DNA of 64,000 nucleotides from Tolypothrix brevis GSE-NOS-MK-07-07A (GCA_019358985.1 JAHHIJ010000032.1:24302-88301); one strand, 5' to 3'; counted from the first letter of the stretch, positions 35,794 through 45,093 are shown. The notes: a model not told the origin generated them from the letters alone. Program-made: numbers and translations.

Positions 35794-36849
35794 TTAGGAA
35801 TTTTTCTGAGTTTGAAGTGCGTTTTTACTGTCTGCGACTACTTCAAAATTACCCATGCAGCCGTTTTCAGCGATCGCATCCTGATGCGGATGAAACATAT
35901 ACTTACCCGGATAGCGAAAGCTGAATTCTAAAATGTGTCGCTCCGCTATACCCATCGTAATTACATCTGCTTTGTGAGTGGGAGTGAGAGTCATTCCCGT
36001 GGGATAAACATTAAAAAAGTTGGCGTGGAGGTGAAAAGTAACCGCTGGATCGAATTCAATAATGTTGAGGACGTACAGCCGAATCAACTGATTTTGATAA
36101 ATCTTAATCGGATTATCCATGTAATAATGCGGTAAACCGTTGAAAGCATAATACTCATTACGGTCATCATCATTGATGTCATACCCAGCCATAATTAAGA
36201 CTATTTCATCTGCCGGCGGACGCGGCTTGGGTGGGTCAATGATAAACATTCCGTATAAGCCTTTGGCAATGTGACGGGTTACTGGTTCTATATGGCAGTG
36301 GTACAAATGAACGCCATAAGGTTCCGCGTCAAATTCATAAATTGTGGCATTACCGTTGCTAACTGGACGAATACCATCCATTTCTGCCGGATGGACACCG
36401 TGAAAATGCAAAGAGTGCGAATGTCCCGCTTGATTGTGGAACAATACCCGCACGCGATCGCCTTGTTTTGCTCTGAGTGTCGGTCCAGGAATCCGACCAT
36501 TTAAATCCCAGATGTTGTAAGACACAGCACTGTTTAGCTCAATAATAGAAGTCCCCGCAGTTAAGCGAAATTCGCGGATAGTGCGTCCATTTTCTTGCTT
36601 TACCGTGCCATAATCAAAATTCCGTAGCACCTGCATTGGGTTGGCAGCTGTTGTTGGGGCGTAGACGCCCTGCGTCTTGTCGCCAGACATCGCCTCCATC
36701 GGCGGTATCTTGACAATTGACTTACTTTGTGCATTCAACGTCTGCCAAAGCGCCGCCGCGACCGTCACACCAGCCCCAGCTAATCCCAGCTTCAACAGTT
36801 GACGACGACTCCAAAGATTTTCTTTCCCCAGAGCAAAGTTGTTAGGCAT
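35794..36849 (-). CDS. Tat-exported multicopper oxidase
   Basis: A roughly 351-aa protein with a twin-arginine signal (WSRRQLLKLGLAGAGVTVAAA), so it is exported folded. It has two cupredoxin domains with copper-ligand motifs HSLHFHGVHP and YHCHIEPVTRHIAKGLYGM in the first, and TFHLHANFFNV and KYMFHPHQDAIAENGCMG in the second. Type 1 and cluster copper sites therefore look intact. The best guess is a ferroxidase feeding the FTR1 permease downstream. Nitrite reductase of the NirK type is an alternative with the same domain count. Start at 36849 (MPNNFALGKENLW) follows a GGAAA site; the upstream extension to 36894 is less likely. Confidence 0.85.
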   Translation of the reverse strand: MPNNFALGKENLWSRRQLLKLGLAGAGVTVAAALWQTLNAQSKSIVKIPPMEAMSGDKTQGVYAPTTAANPMQVLRNFDYGTVKQENGRTIREFRLTAGTSIIELNSAVSYNIWDLNGRIPGPTLRAKQGDRVRVLFHNQAGHSHSLHFHGVHPAEMDGIRPVSNGNATIYEFDAEPYGVHLYHCHIEPVTRHIAKGLYGMFIIDPPKPRPPADEIVLIMAGYDINDDDRNEYYAFNGLPHYYMDNPIKIYQNQLIRLYVLNIIEFDPAVTFHLHANFFNVYPTGMTLTPTHKADVITMGIAERHILEFSFRYPGKYMFHPHQDAIAENGCMGNFEVVADSKNALQTQKNS

Positions 36850-37074
36850 GGAATTTCCAATTAGCGCCCAAATAAGATTGCAAAAAATTTGCAATTGACC
36901 TATGTATATTATCGAAATTAATAATATTTGTCAATAATCTTTAGCTGGCATGATAAAATAACACATTTTATACACAGTTGTTAAAAAGAAAGTTTATGGT
37001 ATATCTTTTTGCAATAAAGTGGCAAAATGCGCTTTGATTGATGAACTGCCCAAACTACTTATAAAAGGTCAAAA
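36850..37074. promoter_or_regulatory. Divergent promoter region, metal-uptake genes
   Basis: 225 very AT-rich bases between the multicopper oxidase and cbtB. It contains GAAATTAATAATATTTG and TGTCAATAATC segments loosely like Fur boxes. I could not assign a regulator with confidence. Confidence 0.35.
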
Positions 37075-37266
37075 ATGACTACTTTATCTCGTCCTTCAGT
37101 GTTGCAAAAGACCGCAAATGTTACTCTGTCTAAACCTGTGCAGGTAACGATTTATATGCTGTTATCTTCTTTAGTTATCTGGACTGTCTTATTCTCCACT
37201 TACCCTGCGGTTCATAACGCAGCACACTCAACACGTCACCATACATTAGGAGTTGCATGTCACTAA
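37075..37266 (+). CDS. cbtB: CbtB-like single-pass membrane protein
   Basis: A 63-aa protein with one membrane segment (VTIYMLLSSLVIWTVLFSTY) and a histidine-rich C terminus (HNAAHSTRHHTLGVACH), the hallmark of CbtB. CbtB is the small subunit of a predicted cobalt transporter; the histidines should bind metal. The usual large partner CbtA is not present here. A membrane protein of unknown role follows 136 bases downstream. A cobalamin riboswitch was looked for upstream and not recognised. Confidence 0.85.
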   Translation: MTTLSRPSVLQKTANVTLSKPVQVTIYMLLSSLVIWTVLFSTYPAVHNAAHSTRHHTLGVACH

Positions 37267-37402
37267 ATTATCATAATTCCCAGAATTTTCAGTTATTTTT
37301 GTTGGGAAATGATTTGAAGTGACGTAGAGTAGTTAGGAGTCAGAAGCCAAAACACAAAAGCTTACTGACACCTAACATTTAGATTTACCAAAAAGGTTTG
37401 AG

Positions 37403-38569
37403 ATGAAAAAATATCGGTTGTTCGGAGTTATCAGCGTTGTTTGTATCGCGTTATCAATTCTTTATTCCTTTGCGGGAGTTTCCCAAACTTCTATACCGAG
37501 AGTGCAACTTACAACTAACCCACCATTAGAAAAGATTCTGCCCTTTGAAGCAGAAGCAAAAAAACCACAATCTCCCGTTACTTTGACGCTACAAGCTGTT
37601 GATGCTGTGGGTAAACCCTTAGAAAATGCTTTAATCAGCTTAGAAATTATCACACCACCGCGTAACTTTTGGTTAACAACAGATTTTCCCATTGTTGAAG
37701 GAACAAAATTGCTGCAAATGAAGGCGGCTGCACCTAATGGTAAGCTAGAAATTCAGCAGATATTACCGATTCGTGGTAATTATCAACTGCGGGTAAATGT
37801 TTCACCAATGATTGCAAATACTTTTGCGACTTATGAGCAAACCTTGAATTTAAAAGTTCGGGAAAATCCAGTTAAATATAAATATTTTGTTGTTGTTGCC
37901 GCTGTTTTATTATCAGTTGGATTGTTGGGTGGTTGGGTTATTGGTGGACAAGAAGAACTGCGAGAAGGTGAAATTGCCCCGCATTCAGTGCGTCTGTTAT
38001 TAAGTGCGTTGACGGTGGTGGCAATAGTAACATTATTGTTTATCAATATTAGCGCAGAAGTTGCAGAAGCTCACGGCAGCGGACACTCAAATACTACGGA
38101 ATATCGCGCTCCATCAGTGCAAAAATCTCAGCAATTGGAAGTCAGACTTGACGCAGATAAAAACGCCACCGTGGGAAAACTTGCGAATTTAGCGCTACAA
38201 GTCAAGGATAGCGTCACAGGACAACCAATTAAAGATATCGTGTTGCAAGTGGAAGCGATCGCTTTAGAACATAATTTAACAGTTTTTGCCTACAAAGGTA
38301 TTTCCGACCCACAAGGCAAGTTAATATGGCAGGAGCAATTCTTTGATGGTTCACCTCACCAAATCGAAGTAGAAGCAACTCCCAACCCTGGATCTAAGCG
38401 TCAATTTTCAGCCATGAAAGTAGCACAGGAAATTGAAGTTGAGGGAATCGCACCACCAATTTATATCCGCTTAATTAGTTTATTTTACTTTACAGCCTTT
38501 GTCGGCATTGGTATGGCGATGGGATTGCTAATACAACATCGACGCAAACCACAAGTAAGAACAGAATAA
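37403..38569 (+). CDS. Membrane protein with two Ig-like domains
   Basis: A 388-aa protein with a signal sequence (LFGVISVVCIALSILYSFAG), an extracytoplasmic beta-rich domain (VTLTLQAVDAVGKPLENALI), two membrane segments (YFVVVAAVLLSVGLLGGWVI and LLLSALTVVAIVTLLFINIS), a His-containing stretch (EAHGSGHS), a second beta-rich domain (ANLALQVKDSVTGQPIKDIV) and a final membrane segment. No enzyme motif is visible. The beta-rich parts recall FixH/YtkA or carboxypeptidase-regulatory folds. It follows cbtB, so metal transport is the contextual guess. Confidence 0.65.
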   Translation: MKKYRLFGVISVVCIALSILYSFAGVSQTSIPRVQLTTNPPLEKILPFEAEAKKPQSPVTLTLQAVDAVGKPLENALISLEIITPPRNFWLTTDFPIVEGTKLLQMKAAAPNGKLEIQQILPIRGNYQLRVNVSPMIANTFATYEQTLNLKVRENPVKYKYFVVVAAVLLSVGLLGGWVIGGQEELREGEIAPHSVRLLLSALTVVAIVTLLFINISAEVAEAHGSGHSNTTEYRAPSVQKSQQLEVRLDADKNATVGKLANLALQVKDSVTGQPIKDIVLQVEAIALEHNLTVFAYKGISDPQGKLIWQEQFFDGSPHQIEVEATPNPGSKRQFSAMKVAQEIEVEGIAPPIYIRLISLFYFTAFVGIGMAMGLLIQHRRKPQVRTE

Positions 38570-38593
38570 AAACAAAATTTTCAGGTATACATA

Positions 38594-39703
38594 ATGTTTT
38601 ATTTTGGTATTGAGCATGAAGTCGCTTTCCTCAACAAAGAAGGAAAATTTGCTGATTTTTCGCGAACAAAATTCGCTGATTTTAATCAAATCGTAGAAAA
38701 ATTACCCACATACCCCAGTGATTATCCCCAATTGCGTGTTGGGGATGCTGGTATTAAAGAAAAAAGATGGTACATTGAAGGGTTTGAACGATTTGAAGAT
38801 TCGGAAAATGTCATCGAATGCGTCCCTAAAGGCATCGAAATCAGAACAACTATAAATTCTACTATTCAAAACGCTATAAATGAATTATCAGAAAGTTTTC
38901 GTTTATTGTGTGAAGGTGCTAGTAGTTTCGGTTTTTCGCCAGTTTTAATTAGTTTTAATCCATACTATGCTGTTTTTGAGCCGCAACCCCCATTAAATGA
39001 TTATGAAATAAAACGGCGACAGGCTTCTCCGGAAAAACAAACAGCACACATTCCCATGTTGACTTATGGTCCTGATTTAAATATATCAGTTAGCGGGTTA
39101 TCTACTGAAGGCGTAATTGATATTGGCAGAAAGTTAACTTATTACAGTCCTTACATTGTTCCGTTTAGTTATAGTTCTCCTTTTTATCAAGGTACTTTGT
39201 GGGATGGTTTATCGGTAAGGACATTTATGAGAACGGGAAAAAGACCGGCGGTGATGGTATTTGTAGAAAAGCGCGAACAACTGATTGATAGTGTACCTTC
39301 ATTAACGAAAATAGCACGTATACCCGCAGAAGTTGGGAGAATTGAATTTAAAGCTTTTGATAGCTGTGATGATTTTACAATTTATGCCGCTTTGTTAGCA
39401 TTATTAAAGGGTTTGGTGTTAGATAAAACTCTTCTGGGTAGAGCAACTGTACCCGATGCGGAGAAACATCAAATATCCGCAAAAGAAGGTTTTGACAACG
39501 AAGATATTTTAGCCACAGCTACACAAGTTTTGCAAGCATCTGAAACTGCACTCGCAAACGATCCTGATGTTCAGTTGTTAGCACCGCTGAAAGTTATGCT
39601 TGTAAACGGACAAACACCATCTCATAAACTAATTCAGATTTTTAACGGAGTAGGTTCCATAGAAGAAGCACTCTTACAAACTTACAGGAGATTTGAGGTT
39701 TAG
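38594..39703 (+). CDS. Glutamate-cysteine ligase family (GCS2-like) enzyme
   Basis: A 369-aa protein of the glutamine-synthetase-fold carboxylate-amine ligases. Landmarks are the start FYFGIEHEVAFLNKEGKF (E-x-E metal motif), VIECVPKGIEIRTTI, GPDLNISVS and RIEFKAFDSCDDF. It would join an amino acid to a glutamate-type carboxylate using ATP. Whether it makes gamma-glutamylcysteine cannot be told from sequence. It lies 24 bases after the membrane-protein gene on the same strand, so the two may be cotranscribed. Confidence 0.78.
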   Translation: MFYFGIEHEVAFLNKEGKFADFSRTKFADFNQIVEKLPTYPSDYPQLRVGDAGIKEKRWYIEGFERFEDSENVIECVPKGIEIRTTINSTIQNAINELSESFRLLCEGASSFGFSPVLISFNPYYAVFEPQPPLNDYEIKRRQASPEKQTAHIPMLTYGPDLNISVSGLSTEGVIDIGRKLTYYSPYIVPFSYSSPFYQGTLWDGLSVRTFMRTGKRPAVMVFVEKREQLIDSVPSLTKIARIPAEVGRIEFKAFDSCDDFTIYAALLALLKGLVLDKTLLGRATVPDAEKHQISAKEGFDNEDILATATQVLQASETALANDPDVQLLAPLKVMLVNGQTPSHKLIQIFNGVGSIEEALLQTYRRFEV

Positions 39704-40112
39704 GAGGTACATGCGTAAAATCCAAAACCTTGTAGAGACGTAGCATTGCTACGTCTTTACGTGTATTTAATATGACTTACGCACTCAGTCGCGAGAAAAC
39801 AAGACTTTGAGATTGCTTCCTTGCGTCGCAATGACGGAAATACCTAGTACAGTGGGCGCGTAAATAAACCACCCATTCTCAATCGCTAAAAAGCTTATTC
39901 CATATTACTTTTGAATGAGTGAATGAGTGACTTCCGCGTTCGCGTAGCGTCTCCGTTCGCGCTTGCGTCTCCGACAGGAGAAGGAGAAGCGGTACTAGTC
40001 CGTGCGTAAGTCCTGTAAAAAAATAGGACTTACGCATCTTGCATAAGTCCTAATAAACTTTTATTTTGAGCTACATCAGATCAAAATAATTTACTAAAGT
40101 TGTGTAGTTCTA
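39704..40112. repeat. Intergenic repeat cluster
   Basis: 409 bases made largely of repeats: a TAGCA-tip palindrome at 39736-39756, a segment bounded by ACTTACGCAC (39774) and GTGCGTAAGT (near 40003), an element with CTAGTACAG/GTACTAG ends (39846-39998) related to 45094-45197, a GCGTTCGCGTAGCGTCTCC-type repeat near 39938, and a second ACTTACGCA copy near 40028. Confidence 0.65.
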
Positions 40113-40580
40113 CTACGGTTTTGCTGTACCAGCTGTTGCTTCCACTTTCACGCTTTTTACACCCTTGACTTCTTTAACAGCGGGTTCAATTTTCTTGATA
40201 TCCGCTGAAGTTGGTACTGTTCCTGTAACGGTTACAACACCATCTTTATCTTCAGCTACTAATTTGCTGCCGGGAATCTTTTCTGTTAGTTTGCTGTTGA
40301 CTAAGCTTTTCGTGTCGGTTCCACCTTTCATCGCGTCGCCTTTCATCGCGTCGCCTTTCATTGCGTCGCCTTTCATCGCGTCGCCTTTCATCGCGTCGCC
40401 GCCTTTCATCGCGTCGCCGCCTTTCATCGCGTCGCCGCCTTTCATTGCGCCATCAGTCGTAGAAGCTTCTTTTGCTGGTGCGCCAGTTTCAGTCTCTGAA
40501 CCAGTTTTAGTAGCTTCTTGGCAGCCAATAGCACCGACTAGCAAAATGCCGCTGACTAGAAATGGAATTAGTTTTTTCAT
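40113..40580 (-). CDS. BON-domain lipoprotein with MKGDA repeats
   Basis: A 155-aa lipoprotein (MKKLIPFLVSGILLVGAIGC, lipid on C20). Residues 45-87 are a perfect low-complexity array: three MKGGDA units, then five MKGDA units. The C-terminal 65 residues are a BON domain (SLVNSKLTEKIPGSKLV, DGVVTVTGTVPTSADIKKIE), which binds phospholipid or peptidoglycan-side partners in OsmY-like proteins. The DNA repeats are nearly identical, so copy number probably varies between strains. An AGGAG ribosome site precedes the ATG, and the right end of an IS605-type mini-element lies only about 20 bases upstream. Confidence 0.88.
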   Translation of the reverse strand: MKKLIPFLVSGILLVGAIGCQEATKTGSETETGAPAKEASTTDGAMKGGDAMKGGDAMKGGDAMKGDAMKGDAMKGDAMKGDAMKGGTDTKSLVNSKLTEKIPGSKLVAEDKDGVVTVTGTVPTSADIKKIEPAVKEVKGVKSVKVEATAGTAKP

Positions 40581-40598
40581 GGAAACTCCTTGGGTCTG

Positions 40599-41000
40599 AA
40601 ACCCCGTCCTTCTAGGACGGCTTTATATTTGTTCCATTACCGCGCAAGGGAATTGCTTAATTCGGTGTGCCATTGTATTGCACTTTCGCGCTTGACAATT
40701 ACCATTTTAAATCTCACAATCCTGTACGCATAACGGTTTTGTTCCGAAGAACCTCCCTTTCGGGGTGATGTTAGCTTAGACCTGTTATAAGAGCTTGTTG
40801 GGCTTGCAACACTAAACCAGTGACCTTAGTTTTGTTTAATCACAAGCGACAGAGCGGGGGACTAGCTTGTCTTGCGACACGCTTACGCGAACGCATCCCA
40901 AGGTGTCGTGACTCAAATAACGCTTACCTATTACTAGGTGGTCGGGTCAGAATGGCTTGATGATTTCTCATGCAAGCCCTATGCCTTTAGGCTAGGGTTC
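40599..41000 (-). mobile_element. IS200/IS605-type mini-element X
   Basis: About 400 noncoding bases read on the minus strand. The left hairpin is at 40977-40997 (CCCTA, GCC, loop TAAA, GGC, bulged A, TAGGG) and the right hairpin at 40604-40620 (CCGTCCT, AGA, AGGACGG) followed by GGGGTTTCA. Both ends match element Y at 53276-53552 in form. No TnpA or TnpB is encoded. It lies directly upstream of the BON lipoprotein gene. Several internal stems suggest the remnant of an RNA-bearing IS. Confidence 0.6.
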
Positions 41001-41422
41001 CTGACTTTTATCTCCTAATTGAGCAGTTGAGGCAATTAATTGACTTATTTGACATGGCGAGGAGCGAATCTTAAAAAACAATCAAAAGTGAAATGGCATA
41101 AGTGCTGACGAAAGCACTTATATTGCCGAAATTGAACCTACAAGAACTTCTAGATTTTTTGTGTGAGCTTGTTTCTAGAAATGTGAATTCAACTTCGATT
41201 ATGACTGCCCACGGCTAGGGTGACTATAAGGGTTGGCTGTCCATCAACTTGACTTTAACACAAGGGTAGATTCTGCCGTCCCACAGCGGTGATTTAAATG
41301 GTACCAGATTTTGGCGGAATTAGCTCATTCGCGCTAAAAATTTAATATTGTGGCGACAGTTATCTTTGTGAAATACGTAAAAATACTTACGAAAGTCAAA
41401 ATTAGCTCCCCCTTGTCCCCCA
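41001..41422. other. Intergenic, no gene seen
   Basis: About 420 bases between mini-element X and the ftsI stop. A CCCCCTTG/CCCCCAC short repeat touches the ftsI end at 41406-41425. No gene, RNA or operator recognised. Confidence 0.5.
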
Positions 41423-43255
41423 CTACGGAACAGGTGCCGAATTAACTGGCGTACTTGGCGGAATTTGTTCAATGGGAATCAGCGCTTCCATTACCGCTTT
41501 AGCAATCGGTGCAGCAACGGTGGAACCAAAGGCATTTGCTCCTTTTGGCTCATCCACTAATGCCAAAACTACATAACGAGGAGATTCCACTGGCAAGATA
41601 CCTACAAAACTGGTGATTTTCGCATTACTCAAGTAGCCGCCGGCGCGACTGGCTACTTGAGCCGTACCAGTTTTGCCGGCGATGCGATATCCAGGAATTT
41701 GTGATGCTTTTCCGGTTCCTTGAGAAACTACAGTTTCCATCATTTCGATAACTTTTTGGGTTGTCGCGGTGGAAAAAATCTGCCGTGGTGCTGGTAAATT
41801 AGGTGAATAATGCATACGTCCTTTCGTATCAACCAGCCCACGCACTACATGGGGTGTAACTAGTTTGCCACCATTTGCTAAAGCTCCGTGCATTTGCACC
41901 AATTGTAAAGGTGTTAAAGAAAAACCTTGACCAAAGGATGTAGTTGCTGCTTCAATTGGCGAGGCGGTAAATTCTTCTTGGCTTTTTAACTGACTAGCTA
42001 CTTCAAAAGGCAAATCTGTTTGAATACCTTGCCCTAAACCTAAGCGTTCTAACCAGTTGTAGTAGACTGAAGGCTGCAATCGTTGAATGATTTGCACCAT
42101 GCCAATATTGCTAGAGTGTTGGAGAACCTGAGCGATGTTTATTCGCCCGTAACGTTTATTTTCAGCATTTCTGATAATTCGGTCAGCGACTTGAATAGAA
42201 CCTGGGTCATTGAACGTATCATCTGGTTTGATGATACCATTTTCGAGAGCGATCGCCACATTCAAAGGCTTGAAAGTCGATCCTGGTTCATAAAGATCCG
42301 CCACTGTCCAGTTTTTGAACAATGAAATATCAGCTTTTGAATATTCATTTGGATTATAAGTAGGTTGAGAAACCAGAGCAAGGAGCGAACCATCCCACGC
42401 ATCCATAACAATCACCGCTCCGCGTTTTGCCCCAAACTTTTTCATCTGTTGTTTGAGAGCTAAACGAGCCGAGCGTTGTAAGCGACTATCAATAGTCAGT
42501 TGCAGACGTAAATCATCAAAACGCAAAAATCCTTCCGGAGCATGATCTGGCATTAGCGCACCATTACCTGCCCGACTCATTCGCACCGTTTGCCCAGAAC
42601 GTTCTAACAACTTTTCTTGACTATATTCCACACCAGCCTGACCGCGACGGTCAAGATTAACATAGCCCACCACATCAGCAACCAAATCCTGTTGGGGGTA
42701 TAATCGGGAGTATTTTTGAATTAACTCCAAGCCATCTAAATGTAAAGAAGAAATGCGATCGGCAAGTTCTTCCGGCAAAGCAGAGGAAAGTAGAATACCG
42801 CTTTTTTTATTTTGAAAAATTTTCTCTAAATCAGCCGCGTCTTTATTTAATATTGGCGCAAGTTCATTTGCTATATCTGACCCAGACTTATTAAATAGTT
42901 TGGGATGAGCATAAACAGTATACACGGGACGGTCGAGGGCTAAAACATTATTAGTGCGATCGATCACTGGACGACGGGGCATAAAAGGTCGCAAATTCAC
43001 CATTTGCTGGTTTCGTGCCTTCTGCGTTAACTTTGGTCCTCTGACAATTTGCAGTTGATACAAGTTCACAGCTAAACCAAGTCCTGCCGCAACTAATATG
43101 CCCCACACCACAAACAAACGGGACTTTGTGTTGGGTGTTTGGTCTTGGGTGCTAGAAGCAATTTTTTCTAAAGCTCGCGCTGAAGCCTTTTGCTGCTTTT
43201 TGAATCCAGATGAAGGCAAATTTCTAAATTTTATTCTGTTTGGTGACTTTCGCAT
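41423..43255 (-). CDS. ftsI: Penicillin-binding protein 2/FtsI, septal transpeptidase
   Basis: A 610-aa class B PBP that cross-links septal peptidoglycan. A cytoplasmic basic start leads to one membrane segment (LFVVWGILVAAGLGLAVNLY), a dimerisation domain (MPRRPVIDRTNNVLALDRP) and the transpeptidase with all three active-site motifs: S-x-x-K in EPGSTFKPLN, SSN in QHSSNIGMVQ and KTG in IAGKTGTAQVA. The FtsL-like gene ends 120 bases upstream on the same strand, the arrangement found in division clusters. The gap is heptanucleotide repeat. Confidence 0.93.
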   Translation of the reverse strand: MRKSPNRIKFRNLPSSGFKKQQKASARALEKIASSTQDQTPNTKSRLFVVWGILVAAGLGLAVNLYQLQIVRGPKLTQKARNQQMVNLRPFMPRRPVIDRTNNVLALDRPVYTVYAHPKLFNKSGSDIANELAPILNKDAADLEKIFQNKKSGILLSSALPEELADRISSLHLDGLELIQKYSRLYPQQDLVADVVGYVNLDRRGQAGVEYSQEKLLERSGQTVRMSRAGNGALMPDHAPEGFLRFDDLRLQLTIDSRLQRSARLALKQQMKKFGAKRGAVIVMDAWDGSLLALVSQPTYNPNEYSKADISLFKNWTVADLYEPGSTFKPLNVAIALENGIIKPDDTFNDPGSIQVADRIIRNAENKRYGRINIAQVLQHSSNIGMVQIIQRLQPSVYYNWLERLGLGQGIQTDLPFEVASQLKSQEEFTASPIEAATTSFGQGFSLTPLQLVQMHGALANGGKLVTPHVVRGLVDTKGRMHYSPNLPAPRQIFSTATTQKVIEMMETVVSQGTGKASQIPGYRIAGKTGTAQVASRAGGYLSNAKITSFVGILPVESPRYVVLALVDEPKGANAFGSTVAAPIAKAVMEALIPIEQIPPSTPVNSAPVP

Positions 43256-43274
43256 TCAGGTTGTCCTTTGCATT

Positions 43275-43366
43275 TTTGGAGTGTTGATGGTTGATAGTTG
43301 ATGGTTGATAGTTGTTGTTTGATTAACCACTAACCACTAACTACTAACCACTAACCACTAACCACG
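43275..43366. repeat. Heptanucleotide repeat between FtsL-like gene and ftsI
   Basis: About 13 units: GTTGATG/GTTGATA on one side and TAACCAC/TAACTAC on the other. Confidence 0.85.
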
Positions 43367-43375
43367 TTCCTAACT

Positions 43376-44047
43376 TTAATATCCCAGCCCAGAGGTGCTT
43401 TGCTGTGGTGTTTGAGAATTTGGCATTGTTGGCGATCGCCCATCGTCTCCAAAAGAAGGCATTGAGTTAAGATTATGAGATGCCGGATTGATGAAAATCG
43501 CCCTCGCGGGAGTTGGCGCTACCAAACCGGTTGATGGTTTTTCGCCTTCCACAGCCATTTTGTTTTGCAGTACTTCGTTGGTTGTTGTCAACTGCCGGTC
43601 TTGGCGTTGCAAGTTTTGCAGCTTGCGGTATGCCTGACTCCATAGTTCTTGAGAATAAACTGTCCAACCGTAAACTACTAGGGTTGCTGCCACTAACAAA
43701 AACGCCGCAATTGAGGAATTACGATGTATGGTGTGCAAGCGTAGTAACCATAAAGGTGGTGACTCAGAATTAGGCATTACGGGAACGCGCTCTTGATTTC
43801 CCTTTGGACTTTTGGGTGTCACAGAGGAACCATTTTGCTTTGGTAATTGTTGTTTGCCCAATTGACTAGGTGTCGGCGTAACCGTTTTATTTGTCTTTGA
43901 ACGCCGTTGTCTTCTAGAGGGCATTGGTGTAGAATCACTGCGCGATGCTGACTCAACACGCGCAGAAGGCGATTTACCTGAGGGCTGGGTAATACGCTCA
44001 AACCAATTACCCTTTGCTGCAACAGATGATTTGCGCTCTTCAGCCAT
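43376..44047 (-). CDS. FtsL-like bitopic division protein
   Basis: A roughly 223-aa protein. The N-terminal 120 residues are basic and Ser/Pro-rich (cytoplasmic). One membrane segment (SSIAAFLLVAATLVVYGWTV) follows, then a short coiled coil (LWSQAYRKLQNLQRQDRQLT) and a Pro-rich end. This architecture, placed just before ftsI, is what an FtsL equivalent looks like, although sequence identity in this family is low. The ATG at 44047 (MAEERKSSVAAKG) is preferred to the longer frame from 44089. Confidence 0.7.
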   Translation of the reverse strand: MAEERKSSVAAKGNWFERITQPSGKSPSARVESASRSDSTPMPSRRQRRSKTNKTVTPTPSQLGKQQLPKQNGSSVTPKSPKGNQERVPVMPNSESPPLWLLRLHTIHRNSSIAAFLLVAATLVVYGWTVYSQELWSQAYRKLQNLQRQDRQLTTTNEVLQNKMAVEGEKPSTGLVAPTPARAIFINPASHNLNSMPSFGDDGRSPTMPNSQTPQQSTSGLGY

Positions 44048-44503
44048 AACTTTTATTTTTGTGAGGGAAGGAAATACTATATTTTGCATTCAGTGAAGTG
44101 CGAAACGTCTCAACAGCATGTATTGCTTGCCGATGGCAAGGAGCGCCAAGCGTTACTCATTTTCTGCTCTTAACCGCTAACCCCGAATTTCTCGCAGAAA
44201 GTTCACATCAGTATGGCTACATAAGACTAACTTAGGCAAGATGCACTTCCACATAAGGATTTTTGGTATGATAGCGCGGATTGCTACCAAATTTGCTTTC
44301 TCTACCTGAGCGTGATAAATTTATCTTCTTCTTAAGTTTAGACAAACTAATCAAATTGCCCTAAGATGGTTACGCTGAACGAAAAAAGAAGAAAAAGTTT
44401 TGCATAAATCTGTAATAGGAAGCATTTAAAAAAAAGCAACAAATACGGTATGGTATTCAACAGGCGAAAAATAGTTATTGCCATAATTGGTGAAAGAGGA
44501 GTT
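44048..44503. other. Intergenic between divergent genes
   Basis: About 450 AT-rich bases holding promoters for the FtsL-like gene and the small lipoprotein; no specific site identified. Confidence 0.45.
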
Positions 44504-44725
44504 ATGAAAATAAAAATCTTTGGTTTTGCTGCAATGTTAAGTCTGGCTGCTCTTCTCGGAGCTTGCGACAGCGGCGGTGGTGGTGGTACCAGCGAACCAG
44601 CTGCAACTACTTCCCCCGCAGCCGGTGAGCCTGCTGATGGTGGTGCGATGATGAGTCCTTCTGCTCCTAGTCCTGGTGCTACTACCAGCCCTGGTGCTAC
44701 TCCTAGCCCTACTAAGAGTCCTTAG
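44504..44725 (+). CDS. Small Ser/Pro/Thr-rich lipoprotein
   Basis: A 73-aa protein with a classical lipobox (MLSLAALLGAC) followed by a glycine stretch and a low-complexity tail of SPGATTSPGATPSPT type. The ATG at 44504 follows AGAGGAG at good spacing and fits the signal peptide, so the longer frame from 44450 is not used. No folded domain is expected; it may be a surface spacer or wall-associated lipoprotein. Confidence 0.75.
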   Translation: MKIKIFGFAAMLSLAALLGACDSGGGGGTSEPAATTSPAAGEPADGGAMMSPSAPSPGATTSPGATPSPTKSP

Positions 44726-44887
44726 ATAATAGTCTTACTCCCAGCAGATCACAAAGCAGATCATTAGCAGCGCTCCTACATCACACCTAGTTGAGTAAAC
44801 TCAAGCGTGCTATCAATTTTTTGATGGATTAAAAGCTTGGAGCGACCTGAGAGCGCAGTAAAATATTAGTTAAGTACAACAAGAGGA

Positions 44888-44927
44888 GGACACTAGTAAA
44901 GACGGTCTTCGTCGCCACTAAGTGTCC
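44888..44927 (+). terminator. Stable hairpin, terminator or small RNA end
   Basis: GGACACTAGT pairs with ACTAAGTGTCC (one bulge), with an inner GACG/CGTC stem. The sequence after it is TGTGTTTTGTTTT on the plus strand. It lies about 160 bases after the small lipoprotein gene. Confidence 0.5.
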
Positions 44928-45093
44928 ACCTGTGTTTTGTTTTAACCGATAAATTTGTGGTTCAAGATTAACTGTAAGTCCAATAAATAAGTTGAGTCGA
45001 AGAATTAGACTAAGTTTGCGGGTAAAATCCTTTACTGGAAAGATGACCCAGTAATAAGGCTTGACTTGTCAAATTTTTATGGGTAAAGATTTC

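Noticed and set aside
36850..37074. Fur box between the multicopper oxidase and cbtB
   Set aside because: Only loose AT-rich similarity; no convincing 19-bp dyad, so it is left as an unassigned regulatory region.
36850..37074. Cobalamin riboswitch upstream of cbtB
   Set aside because: The region is too short and AT-rich and lacks recognisable conserved riboswitch segments.
40165..40599. 144-codon frame antisense to the BON lipoprotein
   Set aside because: Created by the repeat array lacking stops on the opposite strand; no start signal or family.
40599..41040. Housekeeping RNA (RNase P, tmRNA or 6S) suggested by several strong stems
   Set aside because: None of the signature sequences of those RNAs was found, and the end hairpins fit an IS605-type mini-element better.
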